From positions 62,001 through 126,000 of the forward strand of contig NZ_JAMXSB010000003.1 in assembly GCF_024124665.1 (NCBI RefSeq): 64,000 nt of DNA, given 5' to 3'. Below the pieces are notes generated by a model. That model was not told the DNA's origin. It worked only from the letters and a program-made list of their open reading frames with translations, and ran no database searches. The translations under genes and the position numbers were made by a program. This stretch comes from Pleionea sp. CnH1-48. GTDB taxonomy: Bacteria; Pseudomonadota; Gammaproteobacteria; Enterobacterales; Kangiellaceae. Positions 25,616 through 34,355 of the stretch are shown here, piece by piece. How positions within the stretch are numbered: position 1 is the first letter of the stretch; every line of letters starts with the position of its first letter.

Positions 25616-26038
25616 CTACCAGTTACCAATTTTAACCATATTCAAATAATCTAAGCTTCTTGCTACTAAGGTTAAGCACCTGTTCTCAGAGCTAATATAT
25701 CTTAAATAAGTAATATGCCCTGTTCTTTTGTTCGTACCCTTGATCTCTAAAAACCTTAACTCATTGGATATAAACTCCCTTGTTAGCTCAAACTTGGGTG
25801 GCTTAATCTCAGAACCTTCTATGCAGGGCTTATGGCTAGTTCTGATTGAAATTAAATATTCGCCAGTTGGTGGCTCACAGTGGATGTTATATTCAGCATC
25901 TTCGCTTTCAGCATAATTCATGCAGTATTTTGGGAGCTCATAGTTACCCCCGAAAACCTCTATAAATGATATAGGTTTCTCTGCCATAGCCATAAATGGT
26001 AACAAACAAAACACCTTTAACACTCTCATAACTTTCAT
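25616..26038 (-). CDS. Secreted protein of unknown function
   Basis: The 140-residue protein has a signal peptide (MKVMRVLKVFCLLPFMAMAE). The mature part has four cysteines (at CMNY, HCEPP, PCIEG and RCLTL) that could form two disulfides. No family recognised. It precedes the YcxB-like gene closely, suggesting a two-gene operon. Confidence 0.6.
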   Translation of the reverse strand: MKVMRVLKVFCLLPFMAMAEKPISFIEVFGGNYELPKYCMNYAESEDAEYNIHCEPPTGEYLISIRTSHKPCIEGSEIKPPKFELTREFISNELRFLEIKGTNKRTGHITYLRYISSENRCLTLVARSLDYLNMVKIGNW

Positions 26039-26090
26039 ACCTAATTTATAATGATTAAGCCCATGTCCTAGATTTTACTAATTCACTTAC

Positions 26091-26228
26091 TCAATTGATA
26101 TAATGCCCTACTTCGATAACTTCCCCGGAGCATCCAATTGTTTCAGAGCAGTTTTCTAAGCTAAGATTAAGATCATAACCTTCTGTTTTTAATAACTTTT
26201 TACCATAGTCCTTATGGTCGTTTTCGCT
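26091..26228 (-). pseudogene. Decayed 3' end of an unknown gene
   Basis: An open stretch of 45 codons before a TGA encodes a protein-like tail (KKLLKTEGYDLNLSLENC, then EVIEVGHYIN). It has no start codon and is closed upstream by an in-frame TAG at 26229-26231. The 26039-26375 gap holds this remnant and otherwise no gene that I can support. Confidence 0.4.
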
Positions 26229-26375
26229 CTACTTTGCCTATCATTCATGCTAATATCAAAGCTACTTATTTAAGTAGTTATTTTATTGCTATTTAAATAA
26301 GTATTAGGTGCGGATTGAAGAGTTGCAGCTCTCCAACCCGCTGTTCGAATAACCTGTATACGAGGTTACTCAAAC

Positions 26376-26639
26376 ATGAAGAATGATAGTCAAGTTACAC
26401 CCGTTGAGGCAATAGCCAAATTTCGCTCCAATCATCCTATCAACGATTTATTGATTGGCGACACGTTAGAAGAAAACCTGTTTAAACTTCAACAGCTACT
26501 CGCCGTTATCCAGCAAGGCTTTACCCCGCCTTTTACAGATATCCCTATGAAAGAAGCGACCATGGCAGGTTTGGATTTGTTATTGGAGTATGCGCAGCAA
26601 TTGCTGGAGTTAGAAATTCAGCGGATTGAGGTTGAGTAA
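26376..26639 (+). CDS. Small helical protein of unknown function
   Basis: The 87-residue protein is soluble, mostly helical, and acidic at the C-terminus (LLLEYAQQLLELEIQRIEVE). The ATG has GAGG ten bases ahead. It is a plus-strand single gene convergent with the receiver-domain gene of the methyltransferase operon, with a hairpin between them. The size and composition fit a small regulator or structural protein, but no family is recognised. Confidence 0.6.
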   Translation: MKNDSQVTPVEAIAKFRSNHPINDLLIGDTLEENLFKLQQLLAVIQQGFTPPFTDIPMKEATMAGLDLLLEYAQQLLELEIQRIEVE

Positions 26640-26653
26640 AACTCTTAAGAGAA

Positions 26654-26682
26654 TCAACCCAGTTTAATCAGTACTGGGTTGA
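26654..26682. terminator. Hairpin between convergent genes
   Basis: TCAACCCAGT (26654-26663) pairs perfectly with ACTGGGTTGA (26673-26682) around a 9-base loop. T-runs are weak on both sides. It sits between the ends of two convergent genes. Confidence 0.55.
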
Positions 26683-26695
26683 TCGAAACTAAATA

Positions 26696-28537
26696 TTAAT
26701 TTGCCCCAACAAAATCCAAGCCAACTCTTGACTTAGCAAAACCCAAGCGAGCTAAAAGATTCAATGCATATTCGTATCTGAGCTCTGCTACTACTTTTGC
26801 GTTTATACTCTTAATCTGGACCTGCTTACTCTCAGTGCAACCATAGTGCAATATAACTTCTTTACTTTCTTCATCAAATATTCCAGCATTAGCAACCCAG
26901 TACTCTCTTGCATTAGGGTTAGCCTTTCCATCTATACCAACAGTAAAACTAAAGCAAGAAATATCTTCCTTTTCAGGGAGCTTTACGAAGATCAAGTTGT
27001 TATTTTTAGAGTAACTTAATACTTGTTCTTCAATATTATTTAAGCTGGGATCAAGTTGACTAGGATCAACTTTCAGAGTTTCAGCCATGCGAGCTTTTGT
27101 TGAGATCCAAGCAGATTTCGCATCATACAACCTAACCAAGGTTACGGGGAGAAAACTTCCAGCTTCTTTTTGCCCAGGCACTAAGTCGCAAGCGGGAGAC
27201 AAACAGAGCCAAAAATTGCTATTTTCTTGAATAATATGACCAGTATTTAAATGATATGACTCTACACTCTTCGAGCAGCTAAAACAGTTTTCATGGTAAG
27301 CCTGTTGGTTAGAGTTTTCGATGATGTGCTCCTCTACAAATAACTGTAAAACTTCGTGAGTAGAGCCTTTCTTTCTTAGTTCATGGGCTAGCTTCAAAGC
27401 GAATTTACTAACGTTATTTTTTGTCTCGTTAGCAAGCTCTTCCCATAACTTCGAAGTAACATTCCAGGTAGCAGATTGTAAGGCTCGGTCGTCCTCTATT
27501 TCCAGCAACTTTCTTAACCACGCCGCTTGCAAGTATTTTTTATTAATAATGTTTTGAGCTGCAGAAATCCCCATACTTTCCACTTCATGTCTCAACTTAG
27601 CTAACACCAGCTTGTTGGGATGAGGATTCCAACAGCTCAAAGCACCAAGCAATCTATCAGGTATCTCCTTAATTGAAGTTTTCTGCTTTCCAACTACAGT
27701 TAGAAAAAGGTTATCTGTCTTTAAGAAATTATAATCACCAGAAACTTTCCAATCAAAATGCCCATAATCATTCTCACCAAAACTGTCGCTATGTTTAGAA
27801 AATTTCCTAGTACATAACCATTTTATCAGGAGTGGAAAAGAAAACTTAACATTTTCTGGCTTAGAATTATAAAGTGTTTTCAATTCAGATAAATACTTCG
27901 AGTTTGAGCTTCCATCAAGCAACTCACTTTTCTCGTCTTTACATAACTGAAGTAATTGAATAGTAGAAATTGAGTTAATGAGCTTCTCCTCTAAACCGTC
28001 CATATCTGCAGCATCTTCCCAATTATTCAAGTATTCATCTACTTTATTACTCAATCGCTCTGGGAAAGCACCTATGTTAGGTTCTTTTTGCATCTTGAAA
28101 ACAATATCTTGAAAAACAGTATTTATATTTCCTTCATAGCCTTTTGTGTGTACGACAACTAGATTAAAATGACTGCTATTAGCTAGCTTTTCTATCAGAT
28201 TGAGAGTTATATCACACGAACCATCATCCTCACCATCAAGGTGGTAATCTAAAATCAACAAGTCACTATGATACAGCTTTCCTGCAATATCTTCGCTATC
28301 GTGGCTCAATTCACTCCCATCATATACATCCAGAAGCCAATTAAATTCTTTCTTACGAGCTTGTGTTATGACATTTCTAAGTCTATCAATATCATTCTTA
28401 TTATAGTTACTTAGTTGTCCATCTATAAGAGTTTCCAGTGTTGGATACTCATCATCAATTACCGTAACGGTTCTAATTGGATCAATATATGCACTTCTTA
28501 AAAATGGCGTATAATCAATATTCCTTTCACTTGTCAC
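26696..28537 (-). CDS. Receiver-domain protein with unknown C-terminus, defence-type operon
   Basis: I chose the GTG at 28537 (613 residues), seven bases after GAGGGG; a longer frame begins with TTG at 28552. The first 160 residues form a divergent but complete receiver domain: acid pair D28-D29 (VIDDE), phosphoacceptor D97 (LLILDYHLDG), T131 and K132 (VVVHTKG). The remaining 450 residues are unlike DNA-binding or nuclease domains that I know. They contain a CFSC motif and CLSPACDLVP near 415-445, a possible metal site. It overlaps the end of the dual-GHKL gene by 11 bases. The likely phosphodonor is that protein's C-terminal kinase domain. Confidence 0.75.
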   Translation of the reverse strand: MTSERNIDYTPFLRSAYIDPIRTVTVIDDEYPTLETLIDGQLSNYNKNDIDRLRNVITQARKKEFNWLLDVYDGSELSHDSEDIAGKLYHSDLLILDYHLDGEDDGSCDITLNLIEKLANSSHFNLVVVHTKGYEGNINTVFQDIVFKMQKEPNIGAFPERLSNKVDEYLNNWEDAADMDGLEEKLINSISTIQLLQLCKDEKSELLDGSSNSKYLSELKTLYNSKPENVKFSFPLLIKWLCTRKFSKHSDSFGENDYGHFDWKVSGDYNFLKTDNLFLTVVGKQKTSIKEIPDRLLGALSCWNPHPNKLVLAKLRHEVESMGISAAQNIINKKYLQAAWLRKLLEIEDDRALQSATWNVTSKLWEELANETKNNVSKFALKLAHELRKKGSTHEVLQLFVEEHIIENSNQQAYHENCFSCSKSVESYHLNTGHIIQENSNFWLCLSPACDLVPGQKEAGSFLPVTLVRLYDAKSAWISTKARMAETLKVDPSQLDPSLNNIEEQVLSYSKNNNLIFVKLPEKEDISCFSFTVGIDGKANPNAREYWVANAGIFDEESKEVILHYGCTESKQVQIKSINAKVVAELRYEYALNLLARLGFAKSRVGLDFVGAN

Positions 28538-31502
28538 TACAAATCCCCTCAAATAAAATCACAAAGTTTGCCCCGTTTAATATTTTATTATTCTTATCTT
28601 CTTCATAATAAATGCTATGACCGCCAGCTTGAAGATTCATTCGGCAAAGATACAGACCAACGCCTCGTCCTCCTCGTTGCTTTCTGGTGAAAAATATAGT
28701 AAATAAGTTCTGAATATCTTCAGGGTGAACTCCAGGTCCATTATCACCAACTATTACTTTTTCATTAATATAATCAAGCTTGATAAGGCGTTCTCTTTCT
28801 TCTGTATGCTTAACCCAATATCTAGAGTTATTTACTAAATTTATAAATACAGGATATATTCTTGAGGGTAAGTCAAATAAGTGAAGACTACGAAATGACT
28901 CAGAACAAGATAGCTCAATACCGTTACTTTTTAGTCTATCACTGAAATAATCTACTACGTAATTAAATATATCTTCCCCAGTAATATCAACTTTTACTTT
29001 CTCACCAGATAACTTGAGCGTAGAAAGAAAGCGCCATGAGTTACTTAATGATTGATGAGCTAATATCACAGTGTTTAGATACTTCTTTTGTTGCGGTTCT
29101 AAGTTTGTACCACTTAGATTTTTCAACCCTGATTCTATGGTAACATCCAACCCTTCAATTTCATGGCCAATTATTTCAACAGTAATTCCTAACTGAGCAA
29201 GACTGTGAAGTCGTTCAACTTCTTTCTTAAGGGCACGATTTTCGTTTGATGAATAAATGGCGACTCCTTCTAGGTCGATATTATCCCCAATGCTTTTTAG
29301 TGCAGAAACGTATGGTCTAAATTGCTGAACAACTCTTAAGTAATGCTTCTCGTATTCATCATTTATTTTTCTAGTTACCTTAGAAAGCTTCATTCTTCCT
29401 GCAGCAAGATCATCAAGATAGTCCGAAAGCTCTCGATGAAAGCTCTTGTTAGCAATCGACACTTCCTCATCAAACCTACTTAATTCACGGTTCAACAACT
29501 TTCTTCCTTCCGCAGCATACTTCTTAATCACTCCATGAAGAATCCCTGCTTTGCTCCTAAATTCACTTTCAGCAATATCGATGTCTTCTTTAACGATTAA
29601 ACTTTCTAATGCTAAGTCTAGAGTTTCTTTGATATCTTTAGAGCACGAAAGAGCTTGCAGCTCTAGCTTTCTATAATCTCTATATGCACTTTCGACATTG
29701 CCTAATGAGCTAGGGATAGGAGATAACGACAGCTCTTTCAGCTGACCAGAAAGAAAAGTTACCTTATGTCTTAATTCAACAATTTCATTTTGACTTTCTA
29801 AACTCAGCCTTGATTTCAAGCTAGACTCTAACTCGACTAACTCATCAAGCAATACTGATAGCTTAGGACTATTCTCCTTAATCGAGCTTCGTATTCGCCT
29901 TTGCTCTTTCCTTAAAAGCTTCCGTCTATTTTCATTTGCTTTTTCTTCTTCTCTCTTTCTTTGAATTGTATCTAGATTATCTTTTCTGATCTCAGAATTT
30001 CTTCCAATAAAACGATCAGCTACCTCGATCAGTATGTTCTCCACTATCTCTTTTAATAACTTTGAAGCTCTATTATCTATTAAACCTTCACGGCCAGCTT
30101 TATCCTTCAAGTTAGGATTACTTTCTTTATTTATGCATATCCCGCCAAACATTCCTCTATTAGAAAAGACATATCTACCTGCATTTAGCGTTCTTCGCTT
30201 TTCAATTTCAAAGAAGTCATTATTTTCTCTACCATAAGGCATAACACGCAAATTATCTCTATGAACCATAAAGCCAGAAAGCTCTTTCACTTGCTCTCCA
30301 AACTTAGCAAACAACTCATCCGAGAGGCTTGTCCTCCCTTTCTCTCTCTCAAAAGTTCCAACTCTAATACTAAAAGGTCCAAACCTAGAGTCTTTCCTGG
30401 TTTTATAACGAACTTTTGGTCTAATTGTAATATTATTAAACCACTTTCCAAAAGACTTAACCTTTCCATAAAAAAGTCCTTCTTCATTAACACTGCCTTC
30501 AATTGCATGCTCCAACTGATCAAAGTCAGAAATACTAAAACTCTTAGCATTATCAATTATCTTTCGTTGCATACTTCCATTATAAGCTACAACAGAATAA
30601 TTAAAATCAGCCACACAACTTTCATTTTCTCGGGTAAGTGGATTTACAAAACTAGATAAGGTTTGGTTAAAACTTTCTTTAGCTCTCTTTTCAGGACCAT
30701 CTAACTCTGAAGCTGAGTCTGATGACAATTGTGCTTTAAGGTCATCATTCAAGTTACCAATGATCATAGCTGTCCCACAATTGGACTTCCCACTCCAAAC
30801 TGACCATGATTCTATATGGCGCTCAGAAAAGGCTTCCTCTATAACAGTATTTTCGATTAGTTCTTTAGTTGAAGACTCTTTTCCAGACTCTAACTCTTGT
30901 TGATGAAACAACTCCCACGCATCCTCTACCCTTTTGTCTCGATCAGTCTTTTCTGCCCCTCCCCATATATTTCCCATTAACATATCAAACATACTAGGCA
31001 TTAACTCTAGTAGCTCAGCTCTTGTCTCAAACTCATTAATAGGAAGTTGAACATCTCCAAGCATTAAATGAGGATTTTCGAACAGTCGCCAGTCGAGTAG
31101 ACATGCAGAGAATTTTTCTTTCTTCTTTTTTGATACTAGTAGGAGCAAAGAGCCTAATGCAGCACAAGAAAGCCGTCCAATTCCCTTCTGTCCTTGTTTA
31201 ACCCTTTTAGTCTCTATTCCATTCATGTCTTCTATAGAAACTTCTTGAGATACGGCCTTTGACTCTGTCCCAACTACAAGCCATTTAGACTCTATATCAA
31301 AAACATTCATACCGTGGCCGTCATCAACCAATGTAGCTACAGGTGACACTCCATCAAATATATTAAGGGATACATTCCTAGCATAAGCATCATAAGCATT
31401 TTTCCATAACTCAGAAATTGCTGTCGGGCAATCTGCTATTTGCTCTCGACCAAGATGGTCAATGGTTCTAGCTCTTGTCTGAAAACTAACTGCTGTAATC
31501 AT
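28527..31502 (-). CDS. Dual GHKL protein: MORC/Hsp90-like ATPase plus histidine-kinase-like domain
   Basis: The 991-residue protein has two ATP-binding domains of the GHKL fold. The N-terminal one is MORC/MutL/Hsp90-like (N box ISELWKNAYDAYA, LVDDGHGMN, GQKGIGRLS). Residues about 510-750 are strongly charged and helical, probably a long coiled coil. The C-terminal 227 residues look like a histidine kinase: candidate phosphoacceptor H780 in IIGHEIEG, N box NLVNNS (888-893), G1 DNGPG (920-924) and G2 GGRGVGLYL (about 944-952). There is no membrane segment. It lies between a cytosine methyltransferase (55 bases upstream) and the receiver-domain gene (overlap). Confidence 0.85.
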   Translation of the reverse strand: MITAVSFQTRARTIDHLGREQIADCPTAISELWKNAYDAYARNVSLNIFDGVSPVATLVDDGHGMNVFDIESKWLVVGTESKAVSQEVSIEDMNGIETKRVKQGQKGIGRLSCAALGSLLLLVSKKKKEKFSACLLDWRLFENPHLMLGDVQLPINEFETRAELLELMPSMFDMLMGNIWGGAEKTDRDKRVEDAWELFHQQELESGKESSTKELIENTVIEEAFSERHIESWSVWSGKSNCGTAMIIGNLNDDLKAQLSSDSASELDGPEKRAKESFNQTLSSFVNPLTRENESCVADFNYSVVAYNGSMQRKIIDNAKSFSISDFDQLEHAIEGSVNEEGLFYGKVKSFGKWFNNITIRPKVRYKTRKDSRFGPFSIRVGTFEREKGRTSLSDELFAKFGEQVKELSGFMVHRDNLRVMPYGRENNDFFEIEKRRTLNAGRYVFSNRGMFGGICINKESNPNLKDKAGREGLIDNRASKLLKEIVENILIEVADRFIGRNSEIRKDNLDTIQRKREEEKANENRRKLLRKEQRRIRSSIKENSPKLSVLLDELVELESSLKSRLSLESQNEIVELRHKVTFLSGQLKELSLSPIPSSLGNVESAYRDYRKLELQALSCSKDIKETLDLALESLIVKEDIDIAESEFRSKAGILHGVIKKYAAEGRKLLNRELSRFDEEVSIANKSFHRELSDYLDDLAAGRMKLSKVTRKINDEYEKHYLRVVQQFRPYVSALKSIGDNIDLEGVAIYSSNENRALKKEVERLHSLAQLGITVEIIGHEIEGLDVTIESGLKNLSGTNLEPQQKKYLNTVILAHQSLSNSWRFLSTLKLSGEKVKVDITGEDIFNYVVDYFSDRLKSNGIELSCSESFRSLHLFDLPSRIYPVFINLVNNSRYWVKHTEERERLIKLDYINEKVIVGDNGPGVHPEDIQNLFTIFFTRKQRGGRGVGLYLCRMNLQAGGHSIYYEEDKNNKILNGANFVILFEGICSDK

Positions 31503-31557
31503 ATTCTTTTCTTTTAGCTTTTAGTTGGGATAGACCAACACTTATAAGGAATGTTAC

Positions 31558-32790
31558 CTATGCAGCTTTGGCCTTTTTCTTTACAACAAACATTTTTGAA
31601 ACAGCTTTTATCAACTCAGTACCAAGTGCTACTGGGACTGCATTACCTATCTGTCTAGCTTGTTCTGTTGTATTGCCTAAAAAAACAAATTTATCAGGGA
31701 AAGTCTGCAATCTAGCAGCATGGCGAAGAGTAAAACCATGGTTAAGCCAAGGATGTACAAACCGTCCTTTAGATGGATTATTACACCCTGTCGTAATAGT
31801 GTTTGATGGTAGGTGAAAAATCACTCTACCATAAACATCTTTATGGCCTTTGTAATCTTCGTGACACTTCAGCTTGAACGCTATATCTTCTCGACTTCCA
31901 TTCAAAGGAGTTTCGGAAAAACGCTTTGCAACACTATCAGTGTGAACCATGTGAATGTTACAGGGATCGCTATTTTTCACAGGCGAACCAAACTTAATCT
32001 TTGAAACAAACTGAGCAGCTTCACTTCTACTCCACCCGTTGACACTCATATATCTTTTTATCAGCTTGTTAATAACGGACTTAGGAGGCTCTTCGAATAC
32101 TTCTGATGCACTACGCCAACTTCTAGCCTTTTGCTCAGATGGCGAAAAGTGCGTTGGCTTAGGAGGCCACTCAGCATCATGTGCAACACAGATATCTTCT
32201 CGATAAGCAAGAATAAAGGCTCTACGCCTATTTTGAGGCACTCCATAATCTCGGGCATTAATTACAACTGGTTTGCCACCAACAACCTTATACCCATTCT
32301 TTTTAGCTAACTTAAGAAAGCGAGCTAAGTACTCCTCATGTTTTTTCCACAGAAGACCAGGGACATTCTCGACCAAAAATGCTTTTGGCTTAAGCTCTTT
32401 CACAAAATCAAAGTACTTGATTAGAAGTTGGTTTCTAGGGTCATTAACGCCACGATTAAGAATTCGATGACTTGAAAAACCTTGGCATGGCGGCCCACCA
32501 ATCAAAATATCCAACTCCTTACTCTTCAACTTCAATTCTTTCATCAATTTAGGAATATCAACCTCATTAATATCTTTATTAATTAATTTAACAGGCATAT
32601 TCCGCTTAATAATATTTTTTCGGTATGTTTTCGAGGCACACTCATCCAACTCAATTGCAGCAAGCACCTTTAAGTCAGACTTTATGGCAGCTAAAGAGAA
32701 CCCTCCAGCCCCCGAAAATAGATCAATCGCAGTTAGTTGCTTATTCAAAACTCGATGTTTCTCGTATATTGTTATTCTTTGCTTTGCCAA
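31558..32790 (-). CDS. C5-cytosine DNA methyltransferase
   Basis: The protein (410 residues from the TTG at 32790) has the ordered m5C methyltransferase motifs. These are I (AIDLFSGAGGFS), IV (GGPPCQGFS, catalytic Cys), VI (FLVENVPG), VIII (YGVPQNRRRAF), IX (LRHAARLQTFPD) and X (RQIGNAVPVALG), with a target-recognition region before motif IX. No ATG precedes motif I; TTG at 32790 or TTG at 32748 are the options, neither with a strong ribosome site. No cognate restriction enzyme or Vsr gene is adjacent. It is the first gene of a three-gene operon with the dual-GHKL and receiver proteins. Confidence 0.93.
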   Translation of the reverse strand: MAKQRITIYEKHRVLNKQLTAIDLFSGAGGFSLAAIKSDLKVLAAIELDECASKTYRKNIIKRNMPVKLINKDINEVDIPKLMKELKLKSKELDILIGGPPCQGFSSHRILNRGVNDPRNQLLIKYFDFVKELKPKAFLVENVPGLLWKKHEEYLARFLKLAKKNGYKVVGGKPVVINARDYGVPQNRRRAFILAYREDICVAHDAEWPPKPTHFSPSEQKARSWRSASEVFEEPPKSVINKLIKRYMSVNGWSRSEAAQFVSKIKFGSPVKNSDPCNIHMVHTDSVAKRFSETPLNGSREDIAFKLKCHEDYKGHKDVYGRVIFHLPSNTITTGCNNPSKGRFVHPWLNHGFTLRHAARLQTFPDKFVFLGNTTEQARQIGNAVPVALGTELIKAVSKMFVVKKKAKAA

Positions 32791-32833
32791 GGATGATAAC
32801 TGAATCTCAGTCCCCAGACAAACCCGAAAAAAC

Positions 32834-32847
32834 TACTCATATGAGTA
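32834..32847. promoter_or_regulatory. Perfect palindrome upstream of the methyltransferase
   Basis: TACTCATATGAGTA, a 14-base perfect palindrome, lies 44 bases before the methyltransferase start. Restriction-modification genes are often controlled through such sites, by a C protein or the methyltransferase itself. No C-protein gene is seen here. Confidence 0.4.
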
Positions 32848-33021
32848 CCCAAAGCATCACCAAAGTGCTGCTGTAACAAAAGACAACTAACGTGCTATTA
32901 ATCAACAAATATACTTACTACATTTCTCTATGTATAAGCCATAATTGACTTTATAATTCAAAGTCTTACCCAGCATATAAAGAACACAATACGAGATATT
33001 AAATTCCTCTAATATCTATCT

Positions 33022-33189
33022 TCAACTCGGAAAAGCTTCTATTAAATTATCGATAGCTTCGAAAGCTCCATTTCCCCCTTGATTTAACAAAGCATAAGTC
33101 TTGCCATTTATATAAAATAATTGGCCTTCTTCGCAAAAATAGCACATCTTGCTTGGAATGGGTCCACTACTATCAAAACCATCAGATTT
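33022..33189 (-). pseudogene. Decayed 3' end of an unknown gene
   Basis: An open stretch of 55 codons before a TGA encodes a protein-like tail (KMCYFCEEGQLFYINGKTYA and LNQGGNGAFEAIDNLIEAFPS). An in-frame TAA at 33190-33192 closes it, and the only ATG has no ribosome site. It sits just after the lipoprotein gene. The rest of the 32791-33194 gap holds the palindrome and presumably the operon promoter. Confidence 0.45.
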
Positions 33190-33194
33190 TTAGT

Positions 33195-33875
33195 TTAAAG
33201 CTTTGCTTCATTAAAGTTGCTTATTACCTGATACTTAATGTACTCATTTGTTGCTTCCACAATTTTCAATCGAGCACCTTTATAACCAATCATAGACGAC
33301 TCTCCGATATCGTACTCAACATTATTGTTAAACGCAGGTCTGGCTGCACTTCCATAAAACTCTCTATAGCTAATGTTTAGCTTATTGCCAACTTTTCCAC
33401 TATATATAAGAGTTCTTTGAAATGAATCATCCCATACAATTGGCTTTTTCTTCCTCACAAACTGATTGGTTTTTATACACGAAAGAGCATTGAAAATTGT
33501 GATAATACAAAGCTCATCCTTGTCTTTATATGCCATTATCGCTTTCCATCGATCGGCCAGAGCAGCCTTAACAACGGAGCCACCATCTTCCCCACCACTA
33601 GGTAAATAGGTCTCTGAGTTGTCATCCTCTCCTTGCTTTAAATAATAACCAGGGTTTAGGTCATAGCCCCAGCTCACTTCTACTAGGCTTTGAATATAAA
33701 GAGAGTCGTGTTCTTTATATTTCCCTTGCTTCAGCATAGGGTCGCCAACATAAGCGATATTAACGCTTCTTAATGGAGGTTCACTTATTCGAACTGATTG
33801 AGCTCTATAGTTAAAATCGGCAGTAGCGCAACCAGACAAAAGTACTATATAAATTAATGCAACAATAAACTTCAC
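33195..33875 (-). CDS. Lipoprotein of unknown function
   Basis: The 226-residue protein has a lipoprotein signal with lipobox LSGC (C16). The mature part is beta-rich with two cysteines (DELCIITIFNALSC) and no recognised domain. It lies between the methyltransferase operon and the OLD-like gene, all on the minus strand, but with gaps of 400 bases or more on both sides. Nothing ties it to either system except position. Confidence 0.7.
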   Translation of the reverse strand: MKFIVALIYIVLLSGCATADFNYRAQSVRISEPPLRSVNIAYVGDPMLKQGKYKEHDSLYIQSLVEVSWGYDLNPGYYLKQGEDDNSETYLPSGGEDGGSVVKAALADRWKAIMAYKDKDELCIITIFNALSCIKTNQFVRKKKPIVWDDSFQRTLIYSGKVGNKLNISYREFYGSAARPAFNNNVEYDIGESSMIGYKGARLKIVEATNEYIKYQVISNFNEAKL

Positions 33876-34355
33876 ACTCTCCCTCCATATTGAATAGTCA
33901 CCTAATGGCAGTAACGCGGCACTAACCAGTTTACTTAGGTTAGTTTATTGTTATACCTAATACTCTTACAGATTAGGTATATAAAACAGAACTAAAGCTA
34001 TGCATTAGGTGAATGTTTTTTGCAATCTATTATATCGAGAATTTTGATAAAGCAAACTCTCAAGAAAGGATAATCACGGAAGTAGTATTTAGAATGAGTA
34101 ATAGAACCATTATATGCAGTAGTGTGACTACCGATGGAGACTGGCGGACTAATTACCAAGGGACTTTGTCGTATTGTCACCACCAGATTGCTTTTGTCTG
34201 AGCTAATCCAACTAAGCCATGGGATCACACTCAAACATGCTACTAAATTACAATCTTTCGCCGAATGGTTTGATTTTTAGGTAGCAAAACGAACAGGCGA
34301 GACAAACCAGTAATGTCGTCCCGCCATTATTTGGAATAAGCTTTAATTAAAGGTC
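33876..34355. other. Gap with hairpins, no supported gene
   Basis: A 480-base stretch. It holds a 10-base perfect inverted repeat (TATACCTAAT at 33952-33961 with ATTAGGTATA at 33972-33981) and a weaker hairpin at 34296-34325 beyond the end of the OLD-like gene (GGCG/CGCC with GACA/TGTC). Short frames on both strands around 34.0-34.28 kb show no recognisable protein. Confidence 0.5.

Noticed and set aside
22613-26038. Integron cassette array of small genes
   Set aside because: All genes point one way and are small, but I saw no pairs of attC-like sites and no integrase.
31558-32790. Standard type II restriction-modification pair
   Set aside because: No restriction endonuclease or Vsr gene was recognised on either side.
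32775-32843. 22-codon leader ORF before the methyltransferase as a gene
   Set aside because: Too short and without a good ribosome site; kept only as an observation.
34013-34280. Short overlapping frames of 49-78 codons in the gap before the OLD-like gene
   Set aside because: No ribosome site, no recognised family, and competing frames on both strands.
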